From Actinomycetota bacterium (GTDB taxonomy: Bacteria; Actinomycetota; Thermoleophilia; UBA2241): DNA of 15,163 nucleotides. The notes below the pieces were generated by a model that saw nothing but the letters and a program-made list of their open reading frames with translations, was not told the origin of the DNA and made no database searches. Made by a program: the position numbers and the translations under genes. Shown here in pieces: positions 1 to 6,804 of the stretch (the first letter of the stretch is position 1; the number at the start of each line of letters is the position of its first letter). The stretch spans positions 1 to 15,163 of the forward strand of contig JAAYBE010000066.1 of NCBI GenBank assembly GCA_012719015.1. Direction: 5' to 3'.

Positions 1-29
1 GCCCAACGGAACCGTCCGGTAGTTGACAT
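1..29 (-). CDS. 5' end of an unidentified divergent gene, cut by the window edge
   Basis: Read on the minus strand, an ATG at 29-27 opens a frame that stays open to the window edge and gives MSTTGRFRW. It is preceded by AGGAGG at 39-34 with four bases between, one of the best ribosome binding sites in the window. Nine residues are too few to name a family, so no function is proposed. The gene points away from dnaE, which makes positions 30-479 a divergent intergenic region. The stop codon TAG of a short, probably non-coding minus frame (277-38) overlaps the binding site by chance or as relic coupling. I am fairly confident of the start signal. Whether the frame continues cannot be seen here. 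Confidence 0.5.
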
Positions 30-46
30 CTGTCCTCCTAAGATGT
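26..46 (-). promoter_or_regulatory. Ribosome binding site inside a small hairpin
   Basis: On the minus strand ACATCT (46-41) and AGATGT (31-26) are perfect reverse complements. They flank a nine-base loop (40-32) that contains the AGGAGG ribosome binding site of the divergent gene. The right arm of the stem includes its ATG. A six-pair stem with the binding site exposed and the start codon paired could tune initiation. The pairing is seen directly; the regulatory role is inference. Confidence 0.35.
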
Positions 47-128
47 GGTTCGTGACAGGAACGCGTGGAATCGCTGGAGCACCCCTTTCTCTCCCGGGAC
101 CAGCCAGGTCGTTACCGGCTGCCCCTGT

Positions 129-158
129 CGATGACGACGGCATCGTCGTCTCTCATCG
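129..158. repeat. Imperfect hairpin in the dnaE upstream region
   Basis: Outer arms CGATGA (129-134) and TCATCG (153-158) enclose inner arms CGACG (135-139) and CGTCG (144-148) around a GCAT loop. Four unpaired bases (149-152) lie on the 3' side. An alternative seven-pair register uses GACGACG (133-139) with CGTCGTC (144-150). No T-run follows on either strand, so it is not a typical intrinsic terminator. It could form in a leader RNA of either divergent transcript. Confidence 0.35.
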
Positions 159-369
159 GCATCCCCCCATTGGCCCCTCTTTGCACATCTCCCGTGGTCG
201 CGAAGTGGTCTGTCCCCCTCGGTCGATATCTGGCTAGGGGAGACCCACTCGTGGGCGGAGGCTGGACGGGACGACATGTGCCGGTGCCCTCGCCGAACGT
301 GCGCGCGCCGAGATCAGCCTCCCCTCTCTGCCCGCCACACCGGCGGTCCTCTCTCGGCTGCTCAGTTCC

Positions 370-381
370 TGGTATGTACCA
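370..381. promoter_or_regulatory. 12-base inverted repeat, possible operator
   Basis: TGGTA (370-374) and TACCA (377-381) form an inverted repeat around TG, about 100 bases upstream of dnaE in the divergent spacer. It looks like a small dyad operator, but a match this short can arise by chance. Confidence 0.2.
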
Positions 382-459
382 TGCTCGCAGGTGGCGCCGT
401 CGATGTCAAGGATGCGGCATGGAGCGCCGGCCCGGAGCCGCGGCGGCAGCCGTCCTCCA

Positions 460-468
460 TGTTAGAAT
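460..468 (+). promoter_or_regulatory. Extended -10 promoter element for dnaE
   Basis: TGTTAGAAT contains a TG dinucleotide, one base, then TAGAAT, which matches an extended -10 element and is rare in such GC-rich sequence. No good -35 hexamer lies about 17 bases upstream, as is usual for extended -10 promoters. Transcription would begin around 474-476, only four to six bases before the ATG at 480, so the dnaE message would be nearly leaderless. That fits the absence of a ribosome binding site. Confidence 0.5.
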
Positions 469-479
469 CCGGCCCATCC

Positions 480-3400
480 ATGGCCGCCGATTTCGTCCAT
501 CTCCACGTCCACAGCGAGTACTCGCTGCTCGACGGCGCCTGCAGGGTCGTGGACCTCGTCAAACGCGCCAAGGAGTTGGGCATGCCGGCCGTGGCGCTCA
601 CCGACCACGGCACCCTGGGCGGCGCCGTCAAGCTCTACCGCGCCGCCCAGTCAGAGGGCATCAAGCCCATCATCGGACTCGAGCTCTACGTCGCCACCGA
701 CCGCTTCAGCCGTGCCGGGGTCAAGGAGCGCAACGCGCACCTGACCCTGCTGGCCCGCGACGAAGCGGGCTACAGGAGCCTCGTCAAGCTCTCGACCCAG
801 GCTTACCTCGAGGGCTACTACTACAAGCCACGCGCCGACTGGGAGCTGCTCAGCCGTCACCACGAGGGACTCATCGCCCTCACCGGCTGTATGAGCGGCA
901 AGGCCGCGCTGCTGCTCAAGGAGGGCGACGACGCCGCGGCGCTGGCCGAGGTCACCCGGCTGGCGGAGCTGCTCGGCCCGGAGAACGTCTACGTCGAGCT
1001 GCAGGACGCCGGCCTGCCCGAGCAGCGCGAGCTGCTGCCGCGGCTCGCGCGGCTCGCCGAGAAGGCCGGCCTCAAGACGGTCGCCACCAACGACGTCCAT
1101 TACCTGCGCCACGAGGACGCCTACGCGCACGACGCGCTGCTCTGCATCCAGACGCAGAGCAATCTCGCCGACGAGGACCGCATGCGGTACGGCAGCGACG
1201 AGTTCTATCTCAAGTCGGCCGAGGAGATGGAGGAGCGCTTCGCGGCGTACCCGGGGGCCGCGGCCAGGACGCTCGAGATCGCGGAGCGCTGCAACGTCGA
1301 GCTCGACTTCGGCGGCTACAAGTTGCCGGTCTACCCGGTGCCCGAGGGGCATACCGAGGGCTCCTACCTGCGCGAGCTGTGTGAGCAGGGCGTCCGCCGC
1401 CGGTACGGCGCCGAGCCTGCCGACGAGGTGCGGGAGCGTCTCGACTTCGAGCTCGGCGTGATCGGCGAGATGGGCTTCGAGTCGTACTTCCTGATCGTCT
1501 GGGACTACGTCAAGTTCGCCAAGGACAACGGCATCGCCGTGGGGCCCGGACGAGGGTCCGCCGCGGGGTCCATCGTCAGTTACGCGCTCGGCATCACCGA
1601 CATCGACCCGCTCGAGTACGACCTGCTCTTCGAGCGCTTCCTCAACCCCGGCCGCAAGAGCATGCCCGACATCGACATGGACTTCAGCGTCGCCCGTCGC
1701 GAAGAAGTCATCGACTACGTGGCCCGGAAGTACGGGCGCGACAGGGTCGCGCAGATCATCACGTTCGGCACCATGGCCGCGCGCGCGGCCGTGCGCGACG
1801 CCGCGCGCGTCATGGGCAAGCCGTACGCGCTCGGGGACAGGATCGCCAAGATGATCCCCGAGCAGGCGCCGCCGGCGAGCTTCGCCCAGGCGATGCTGCC
1901 CGGCGGCGAGCTGAAGCAGGCGTACGACGCCGATGCCGAGGTCAAGGAGGTCGTCGACCTCGCCATGAGCCTCGAGGGGCTCATCCGCAACGACTCCATC
2001 CATGCCGCTGCCGTGGTGATCGGCGACAAGCCTCTCACCGAGTATCTCCCGCTGCAGCAGAAGGGCGACGCCGAGCTCGTCACGCAGTACGACATGAACG
2101 ACGTCGCCCTGCTGGGTCTGCTCAAGATGGACTTCCTCGGCCTGCGCAACCTGGACGTCATCGAGGCCGCGCTGGAGATCATCGAGAAGGCCCGGGGCGT
2201 GTGCATCGAGATCGACCGGCTGCCGCTGGACGACGAGAAGACGTACAGGATGCTCGCCCGCGGCGACTCCACCGGGGTGTTCCAGTTCGAGAGCGCCGGC
2301 ATGAAGGAGGCGCTGCGCGAGATCGGCCCGACGGAGTTCGAGGACCTCATCGCGATCGTCTCCCTCTACCGGCCGGGGCCGATGCAATACATCTCCACTT
2401 ACGCGCGCAACAAGAAAGCCCCGGCCTCGGTCGTGTACGACCACGACGCCCTGCGGCCCATCCTGGAGCCGACGCACGGTGTGACCATCTACCAGGAGCA
2501 GTACATGGCCATCGCCCGTCGCGTCGGCGGATTCAGTCCGGCCCAGGCGGACGATCTGCGCAAAGCCATCAGCAAGAAGAACATGGAGCTGATGACCACC
2601 CTCAAGGACCCCCTCATGGAGGGCCTCGCCGAGAAGGGCGTGCCGCCGGCGGTGGCCGCCAAGCTGTGGGCCGATTTCGAGGCGACCGGCAACTACTCGT
2701 TCAACAAGAGCCATGCCGCCTGCTACGCGATGATCAGCTACCGCACGGCATGGCTCAAGGCCAACTATCCGGTCGAGTACATGGCGGCCCTCATCAGCAG
2801 CGTCATGAACACCAAGGACAAGGTGCCGTTCTATGTGAACCAATGTCACGAGATGGGCATCGAAGTGCTGCCGCCGGACGTCAACACGAGCGTCGTGGAG
2901 TTCACCGTGGTGGAGGGCAGGATCCGTTTCGGCATGAACGCGGTGAAGGGCGTCGGGGAGGGCGCCATCGAGGCGATCATCGCCGCCCGCGAGGAGGGCG
3001 GCCCCTTCGAGTCCATCTACGACTTCTGTGCGCGCGTGGATTCGCAGATGGCCAACAAACGGGTGCTCGAGGCGCTCATCCGCGCGGGGGCGTTCGACAG
3101 CACCGGCGATCCGCGGCGCGGCATGCTCGAGGCGCTCCCCCGAGCCATGGCCGATGGGGAGCGCAGGCGCAGGGACGCCGCACACGGCCAGGGCGGTCTC
3201 TTCGACCTGGTCGCGCCCGAAGACAGCGGCCAGCCGCGACCCACGGTCCCCCAGGTCGAGTTCGACCAGACGACGCTGCTCAAAGCTGAGAAGGAGGCGC
3301 TGGGCCTCTACGTCTCGGCCCACCCTCTCCAGGGGCTCCGCGACCAGTTGCGCGACGAGATCGAGACGCCCGTCAGCCAGATCGCCGACGCCGACGACGG

Positions 3401-3893
3401 AGGCGTGACCTGGACCGGGGGCGTCGTGTCGGGCGTCCAGAAGCGCGTCAGCAAGAACGGGGGCGTGTGGCTCCTGTTCCGCCTGGAGGACGTGGACGGC
3501 GGCGTCGAATGCCGCGCCTGGCCGAAGGTGTACGAGCAGTACCGCGAGTCTCTCGTGGAGGACGCCATCGTCAAGGTGAAGGGGCGCATCGAGAGGCGGA
3601 CCGAGGGCGACGCCGTGCTGGCGGTGATCGAGGTCGTGCCTTTCAGCGGCGTGAGCGAGTTCCACCCCCTGACGCTCGTGGTCGACGCCGGGTGTGTGGA
3701 GCCGTCGGTGATCGACGACCTGAGGCGCATCCTCTGCGACTTCCCGGGTCCCGTGCCCGTCGTGCTCGAGATGGAGCGTGGGGAGCAGCGCGCTCGACTG
3801 CGCGTCGGCGACAACCTGCGCGTCGACCCCGTGGCCGGCCTGTACGCGGAGCTCAAGGCGTTGCTCGGCGAGAGCTGCATCAGGGTCGGTTGA
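480..3893 (+). CDS. dnaE: DNA polymerase III alpha subunit, replicative polymerase
   Basis: This is the catalytic subunit of the replicative DNA polymerase, 1137 residues, close to the usual DnaE1 length. The N-terminal PHP domain (about 4-220) has every metal-ligand position known from proofreading-active PHP domains: H9, H11, D18, H43, E68, H87, C137, D205 and H207. It probably acts as a 3'-5' exonuclease, as in Mycobacterium DnaE1. The family-C polymerase core carries GPGRGSAAGS, then PDIDMDF with aspartates 397 and 399, and the third catalytic aspartate at 551 (KMDFLGL). A helix-hairpin-helix segment follows (MNAVKGVGEGAIEAI). QGGLF at 904-908 matches the internal beta-clamp-binding motif, and an OB-fold and a C-terminal tail complete the protein. 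I chose the ATG at 480 because the PHP motif starts five residues later and a -10 element sits just upstream. The frame is open back to 276, and ATG 459 is the nearest alternative. Confidence 0.97.
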   Translation: MAADFVHLHVHSEYSLLDGACRVVDLVKRAKELGMPAVALTDHGTLGGAVKLYRAAQSEGIKPIIGLELYVATDRFSRAGVKERNAHLTLLARDEAGYRSLVKLSTQAYLEGYYYKPRADWELLSRHHEGLIALTGCMSGKAALLLKEGDDAAALAEVTRLAELLGPENVYVELQDAGLPEQRELLPRLARLAEKAGLKTVATNDVHYLRHEDAYAHDALLCIQTQSNLADEDRMRYGSDEFYLKSAEEMEERFAAYPGAAARTLEIAERCNVELDFGGYKLPVYPVPEGHTEGSYLRELCEQGVRRRYGAEPADEVRERLDFELGVIGEMGFESYFLIVWDYVKFAKDNGIAVGPGRGSAAGSIVSYALGITDIDPLEYDLLFERFLNPGRKSMPDIDMDFSVARREEVIDYVARKYGRDRVAQIITFGTMAARAAVRDAARVMGKPYALGDRIAKMIPEQAPPASFAQAMLPGGELKQAYDADAEVKEVVDLAMSLEGLIRNDSIHAAAVVIGDKPLTEYLPLQQKGDAELVTQYDMNDVALLGLLKMDFLGLRNLDVIEAALEIIEKARGVCIEIDRLPLDDEKTYRMLARGDSTGVFQFESAGMKEALREIGPTEFEDLIAIVSLYRPGPMQYISTYARNKKAPASVVYDHDALRPILEPTHGVTIYQEQYMAIARRVGGFSPAQADDLRKAISKKNMELMTTLKDPLMEGLAEKGVPPAVAAKLWADFEATGNYSFNKSHAACYAMISYRTAWLKANYPVEYMAALISSVMNTKDKVPFYVNQCHEMGIEVLPPDVNTSVVEFTVVEGRIRFGMNAVKGVGEGAIEAIIAAREEGGPFESIYDFCARVDSQMANKRVLEALIRAGAFDSTGDPRRGMLEALPRAMADGERRRRDAAHGQGGLFDLVAPEDSGQPRPTVPQVEFDQTTLLKAEKEALGLYVSAHPLQGLRDQLRDEIETPVSQIADADDGGVTWTGGVVSGVQKRVSKNGGVWLLFRLEDVDGGVECRAWPKVYEQYRESLVEDAIVKVKGRIERRTEGDAVLAVIEVVPFSGVSEFHPLTLVVDAGCVEPSVIDDLRRILCDFPGPVPVVLEMERGEQRARLRVGDNLRVDPVAGLYAELKALLGESCIRVG

Positions 3894-3931
3894 CACGGTG
3901 GCGACCACGGGCACGACACACCCGGAGGACC

Positions 3932-3937
3932 AGGAGG
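3932..3937 (+). promoter_or_regulatory. Ribosome binding site of hisZ
   Basis: AGGAGG lies seven bases before the ATG at 3945 and fixes the hisZ start. The 51-base gap after the dnaE stop shows no terminator or obvious -10 element, so hisZ may be read through from dnaE. Confidence 0.7.
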
Positions 3938-3944
3938 ACCGGCG

Positions 3945-5138
3945 ATGATCCCCGAGGGCATGCGCGACGTGCTTCCGCCGCAGACCGTGAGGCTGCGCGC
4001 CGTGGAGGACCTCCTGCGCGCCCGTTTCGCGGCTTACGGGTACGGAGAGGTACGCACGCCCTGGCTCGAGTTCGCGGCGACGCTGGAGGAGGCCGAGGAC
4101 GACGTTCTCTCGGGCGGCTACCGTCTGCACGACGAGCAGGGTCACGAGCTCATGGTGCGCACGGACATGACGGTCCCCGTGGCGCGCATGGCGGCCGACC
4201 GCTGCGACGACGCGCCGCTGCCGCTGCGGTTCAGCTACGTGGCGCCGAGCATCAGGCCCTGGGCGCCACAACGGGGTCAGGACGGCGAGTTCTGGCAGGC
4301 GGGGGCGGAGTTGCTCGGACTGGACTCGGCCGAGGCCGATGCCGAGTGTGTCGCCCTCCTGTGCGATGCCCTTACAGGGCTGGGCCTCGAGGAGTTCACC
4401 GTGACGCTGGGCTCCGCCGCCTATCTCATGGCGCTGATCGACTCACTGGACCTGCCCGACGACGATCGCGAGACGTTCACGGCGGCGTTCGGCGACCGCG
4501 ACTACCCGCTGCTGGAGAGCGTCGCCGGCAACGCCGCCGTGGACGAGGACGCGCTCAAGGTCCTGTGGCGCATCATCGAGCTGAGCGGCGGCGAGGAGAT
4601 GCTCGGGCAGGCCCGGAGGCTGGCGCGCAACGACGTCATGGAGGCCGCGCTCGCGCGGCTCGCCCGCGTGCGTGACCTCGTCGACGAGGCCGGCTTCGGC
4701 AGACACCTGGCGTTCGATTTCGGTCTCGTGCAGGAGCTCGGTTACTACTCCGGCCTCATCCTCGAGGCGTACGCCCCGGGGGTCGGCCTGCCGCTCGCCA
4801 GCGGCGGCCGCTATGACGGCCTGGTGGCGCGTTTCGAGTGGGACATCCCCGGGGTGGGGTTCGCGGTCGCCGTCGACCGCGCCTCGGACGCCCTGGCCGA
4901 GGCCGGCGTGCCGCTCGTGGGCGCGCCGGCCGCGGTCCCGTTCCCGGGTGGCCTCGAGGCGCCGGCGCGGACTGCCGAGTTGCGCCGCGCCGGCATCGCC
5001 GTGCTCGCGTTGCCGGAGGGAGCCGCGGCGGAGCCGCCGCTGATCGTCCGTCGTGGAGGTGCATACACGCTGCGTCTGGCCGATGGCCGGGAGGTCGGCG
5101 GCGATGCGGCCGCCGTCGCCGCCGCCCTGGGGGCCTGA
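3945..5138 (+). CDS. hisZ: ATP phosphoribosyltransferase regulatory subunit HisZ
   Basis: HisZ is a catalytically inactive paralogue of histidyl-tRNA synthetase. In organisms with a short HisG it assembles with HisG into the first enzyme of histidine synthesis and carries the histidine feedback site. The 397-residue product starts with PEGMRDVLPPQ, has the class-II core segment VRTDMTVPVARMAADR (71-86), a motif-2-like stretch PQRGQDGEFWQAGAELLG (108-125), and the HisRS/HisZ segment LGYYSGLILEAYAPG (265-279) followed by ASGGRYDGL (285-293). It is shorter than HisRS and lacks the HisRS anticodon-binding domain, which favours HisZ over HisS. Its stop overlaps the ATG of the hisG-like gene by one base (TGATG), the expected partner arrangement. 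A divergent HisRS is the only serious alternative. Confidence 0.88.
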   Translation: MIPEGMRDVLPPQTVRLRAVEDLLRARFAAYGYGEVRTPWLEFAATLEEAEDDVLSGGYRLHDEQGHELMVRTDMTVPVARMAADRCDDAPLPLRFSYVAPSIRPWAPQRGQDGEFWQAGAELLGLDSAEADAECVALLCDALTGLGLEEFTVTLGSAAYLMALIDSLDLPDDDRETFTAAFGDRDYPLLESVAGNAAVDEDALKVLWRIIELSGGEEMLGQARRLARNDVMEAALARLARVRDLVDEAGFGRHLAFDFGLVQELGYYSGLILEAYAPGVGLPLASGGRYDGLVARFEWDIPGVGFAVAVDRASDALAEAGVPLVGAPAAVPFPGGLEAPARTAELRRAGIAVLALPEGAAAEPPLIVRRGGAYTLRLADGREVGGDAAAVAAALGA

Positions 5139-5761
5139 TGAGGATCGGCCTCGCTTGCGAGGTGAGCACGCCACCGGCCGAGGTCCTGGATCTCCTCGGG
5201 GCGGCCGGTCTGCCGGTCTCCATGTTGCGGGGTGAGACCGCGCCGGCGCTCTTCCATCCGAACGGCGTCACATGGTTCCTGGGCTCCGCCGCGGATGTGC
5301 TCAGCGGATGCGACCGCGGCGCGCTCGACGCCGGTGTGGTCGGCAGCGACCGGCTGCTCGAGGGGCGGCTCGGGGTCGTCGACCTTCTCGACCTCCGGCG
5401 CTGCCGTGACGATCTCGTCCTGGCCGTGATGCCCAGCGCCGTGCACGCGGATCGGCGGCTGCGCGTCGCCACCCGGCACCCCCGCGCCGCAGCGCGCCAC
5501 TTCGGCGCCACGGGGGAGCAACCGGAGATCCTGGTGGTCGACGAGCCGCTCCTCGCCTCGTCGCTCGGCATGGCCGACGGCGTCGTCGAGCTCAGCGCTC
5601 GACTGCGCAGCGACGTGCGGGGGGCGCCGCTTCTCGAGCCGCGCGCCGTGGTGGCGTCGTGCAGCGCGCACCTGGTGGCCTCGCGCTCCGCGCGGGTGCT
5701 GCGGCGCCACGCCTTCGCCGGGCTCGTGGGACGTCTGCGCGTCGCCAGGGAGGAGGCGTGA
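5138..5761 (+). CDS. hisG: Short-form HisG-like protein with degenerate active-site motifs
   Basis: The 207-residue product has the size of short-form ATP phosphoribosyltransferase, which joins ATP and PRPP in the first step of histidine synthesis. It aligns along its length: GALDAGVVGSDRLLE (61-75) corresponds to the usual GAADLGIAGKDVLLE, and RVATRHPRAAARHF (109-122) to RIATKYPxxAxxYF. Position next to hisZ supports the assignment. Two normally invariant parts are missing, however. The N-terminal LPKGR motif is replaced by CEVSTPP (7-13). The PRPP loop, normally DLTSTGxTLxxNGL, reads ELSARLRSDVRGAPL (151-165), without the TG-TL core. The frame itself is intact and has normal local base composition, so this is not a simple frameshift. 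It may be a diverged, inactive or repurposed HisG, or an unusual lineage-specific form. The fold assignment is fairly sure; catalytic activity is doubtful. Confidence 0.68.
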   Translation: MRIGLACEVSTPPAEVLDLLGAAGLPVSMLRGETAPALFHPNGVTWFLGSAADVLSGCDRGALDAGVVGSDRLLEGRLGVVDLLDLRRCRDDLVLAVMPSAVHADRRLRVATRHPRAAARHFGATGEQPEILVVDEPLLASSLGMADGVVELSARLRSDVRGAPLLEPRAVVASCSAHLVASRSARVLRRHAFAGLVGRLRVAREEA

Positions 5762-5789
5762 GGCGGCCTGCGCGGGCGCGCGTCGCCCA

Positions 5790-5800
5790 TCACGACGTGA
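5790..5800. promoter_or_regulatory. 11-base inverted repeat in the hisG-hisA gap
   Basis: TCACG and CGTGA flank a single A. The dyad lies 29 bases after the hisG-like stop and about 60 bases upstream of the candidate hisA -10 element. It could be an operator, but its length allows chance. Confidence 0.2.
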
Positions 5801-5860
5801 GCAGCCGCGTCGGTGCCGCCGGGCCCCAGGGGAGGGTGGCGCGCGACGATCCCGGGGCGG

Positions 5861-5866
5861 TACAGT
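5861..5866 (+). promoter_or_regulatory. Candidate -10 element upstream of hisA
   Basis: TACAGT stands out in a GC-rich gap of 184 bases between the hisG-like gene and hisA. Transcription would start near 5873, leaving a leader of about 70 bases. No good -35 hexamer or TG extension is present, so support is moderate to weak. Confidence 0.3.
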
Positions 5867-5929
5867 CTCGTCCTGAGTACAGCTTCGGCGCCGGGCTTGC
5901 GCTGATCGCGGACTCCGTCGCCGTCCGGC

Positions 5930-5936
5930 AGGAGGT
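5930..5936 (+). promoter_or_regulatory. Ribosome binding site of hisA
   Basis: AGGAGGT lies nine bases before the ATG at 5946 and decides the hisA start. Confidence 0.65.
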
Positions 5937-5945
5937 CGGCACGAC

Positions 5946-6671
5946 ATGATCGTCTTCCCCGCCGTCGACATCCAGGACGGCAAAGCCGTGCGTCTGCGTC
6001 GCGGCGACTTCGGCGACGCCACCGTCTTCAGCGACGATCCCGTGGAGCTCGCCCACCACTGGCGCGACCAGGGCGCCGAGGCGCTGCATGTGGTCGATCT
6101 CGATGCGGCGCGCACCGGCGAGCTCACCAACTTCCGCCTCGTCGAGCGGATCGTCGACAGTCTCGACATCCCGGTGCAGTACGGCGGCGGCATCCGCACA
6201 CCCAGATCGCTGGCCTACATCGCCGGCATCGGCGTCCATTGGGTGGTGATGAGCACGGCCGCCGTCACCGCGCAGGGCCTGCTCGACGACGCCGTCAACT
6301 GGCTCGGCAGGCGCCTCGTGGTCGGTCTCGACTGCACCGACGGCATGGTGGCCACCCACGGCTGGCAGCAGCGTTCCCAGATGAGCGCCATCCGTATGGT
6401 CAGGAACCTGGCGGAGCACGGAGTCGCCCGGGTCGTCTACACGGACACCGCCCGTGACGGCATGCTGGGCGGACCCAACCTCCTCGGCCTCAAGGACCTG
6501 GCGGAGGTCTCGCCGCTCGAGATCGTCCTCTCCGGCGGCGTCGCGTTGCTGGACGACCTCCGCCGCCTCAAGAAGCTGCGTGAGGAGAAGGTCGTCGGCG
6601 TCGTCGTCGGCCGGGCGTTGTACGAGCGGTCGTTCACGCTGCCCGAGGCGCTGGCCGTGTTCGCTCCTTGA
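5946..6671 (+). CDS. hisA: HisA-type phosphoribosyl isomerase
   Basis: HisA is the (beta-alpha)8 barrel that isomerises ProFAR to PRFAR in histidine synthesis. The 241-residue length is normal. Catalytic aspartates are visible at D8 (PAVDIQDGK) and D129 (VVGLDCTDG), and phosphate-binding loops at GGGIR (80-84), SGGV (196-199) and VVGRALYE (220-227). The strand YTDTARDGMLGGPN (165-178) is typical. Some usually conserved spots differ: GVHWVVMST (96-104) replaces the common GVxRVIxGT, and VDLDAA replaces VDLDGA. The actinobacterial bifunctional PriA is an alternative, but HGW (138-140) lacks the arginine that PriA carries before GW. No hisH, hisF, hisB or hisD is adjacent. The start follows an AGGAGGT ribosome binding site. 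Confidence 0.87.
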   Translation: MIVFPAVDIQDGKAVRLRRGDFGDATVFSDDPVELAHHWRDQGAEALHVVDLDAARTGELTNFRLVERIVDSLDIPVQYGGGIRTPRSLAYIAGIGVHWVVMSTAAVTAQGLLDDAVNWLGRRLVVGLDCTDGMVATHGWQQRSQMSAIRMVRNLAEHGVARVVYTDTARDGMLGGPNLLGLKDLAEVSPLEIVLSGGVALLDDLRRLKKLREEKVVGVVVGRALYERSFTLPEALAVFAP

Positions 6672-6723
6672 GGGGGCCGTCGTGCCGTGCCGACGCACCA
6701 CTGCGGGTCCGGCTGCGTGCGAA

Positions 6724-6743
6724 GCGCCGGCGTGTCCCGGCGC
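6724..6743 (+). terminator. GC-rich hairpin after hisA, possible terminator
   Basis: GCGCCGG (6724-6730) and CCGGCGC (6737-6743) form a perfect seven-pair stem with a six-base loop, 52 bases after the hisA stop and 61 bases before the next start. There is no T-run, so it would be a U-less terminator of the kind proposed in high-GC bacteria, or simply a stable hairpin. Confidence 0.35.
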
Positions 6744-6804
6744 GCCTCGGGCGGTGGCCGACTCCGGCGGGTGACGCGGCTCCCGTGGCCCGCACCCCCA
6801 CACC

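Larger units (their letters stand above)
30..479. other. Divergent intergenic region upstream of dnaE
   Basis: About 450 bases lie between the divergent minus-strand start and the dnaE start. No frame here has convincing codon bias: the minus-strand frame 277-38 and the plus-strand frames at 43-237 and 276-479 use many A/T-ending codons or resemble nothing known. The first 250 bases look less GC-rich than the flanking genes. The region holds an imperfect hairpin (129-158), a 12-base inverted repeat (370-381) and an extended -10 element directly before dnaE (460-468). No tRNA, rRNA or recognised riboswitch motif was found on either strand. Confidence 0.6.

Noticed and set aside
23..28. TTGACA as a perfect -35 element on the plus strand
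   Set aside because: No -10 hexamer lies 16-18 bases downstream, and the bases are explained as the start codon region of the minus-strand gene.
129..158. Hammerhead-like ribozyme core on the minus strand (GATGAG beside a hairpin)
   Set aside because: The required CUGAUGA and GAAA core pieces are not both present.
38..277. A 79-codon minus-strand frame whose stop overlaps the divergent ribosome binding site
   Set aside because: Codon third positions are not G/C-biased like the real genes, there is no ribosome binding site, and the product resembles nothing known.
276..479. N-terminal extension of DnaE to ATG 276
   Set aside because: The added 68 residues are not DnaE-like, and the PHP motif begins directly after ATG 480. 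A -10 element lies inside the extension.
65..1384. A 439-codon plus-strand frame overlapping dnaE
   Set aside because: It is a shifted-frame shadow of dnaE, rich in Arg, Gly and Ala, with no recognisable domain.
651..4271. A 1206-codon open frame on the minus strand opposite dnaE and hisZ
   Set aside because: High-GC genes commonly leave the opposite strand open. The translation is a low-complexity mix of Arg, His, Val and Leu with no family motifs, while the plus strand encodes complete DnaE and HisZ.
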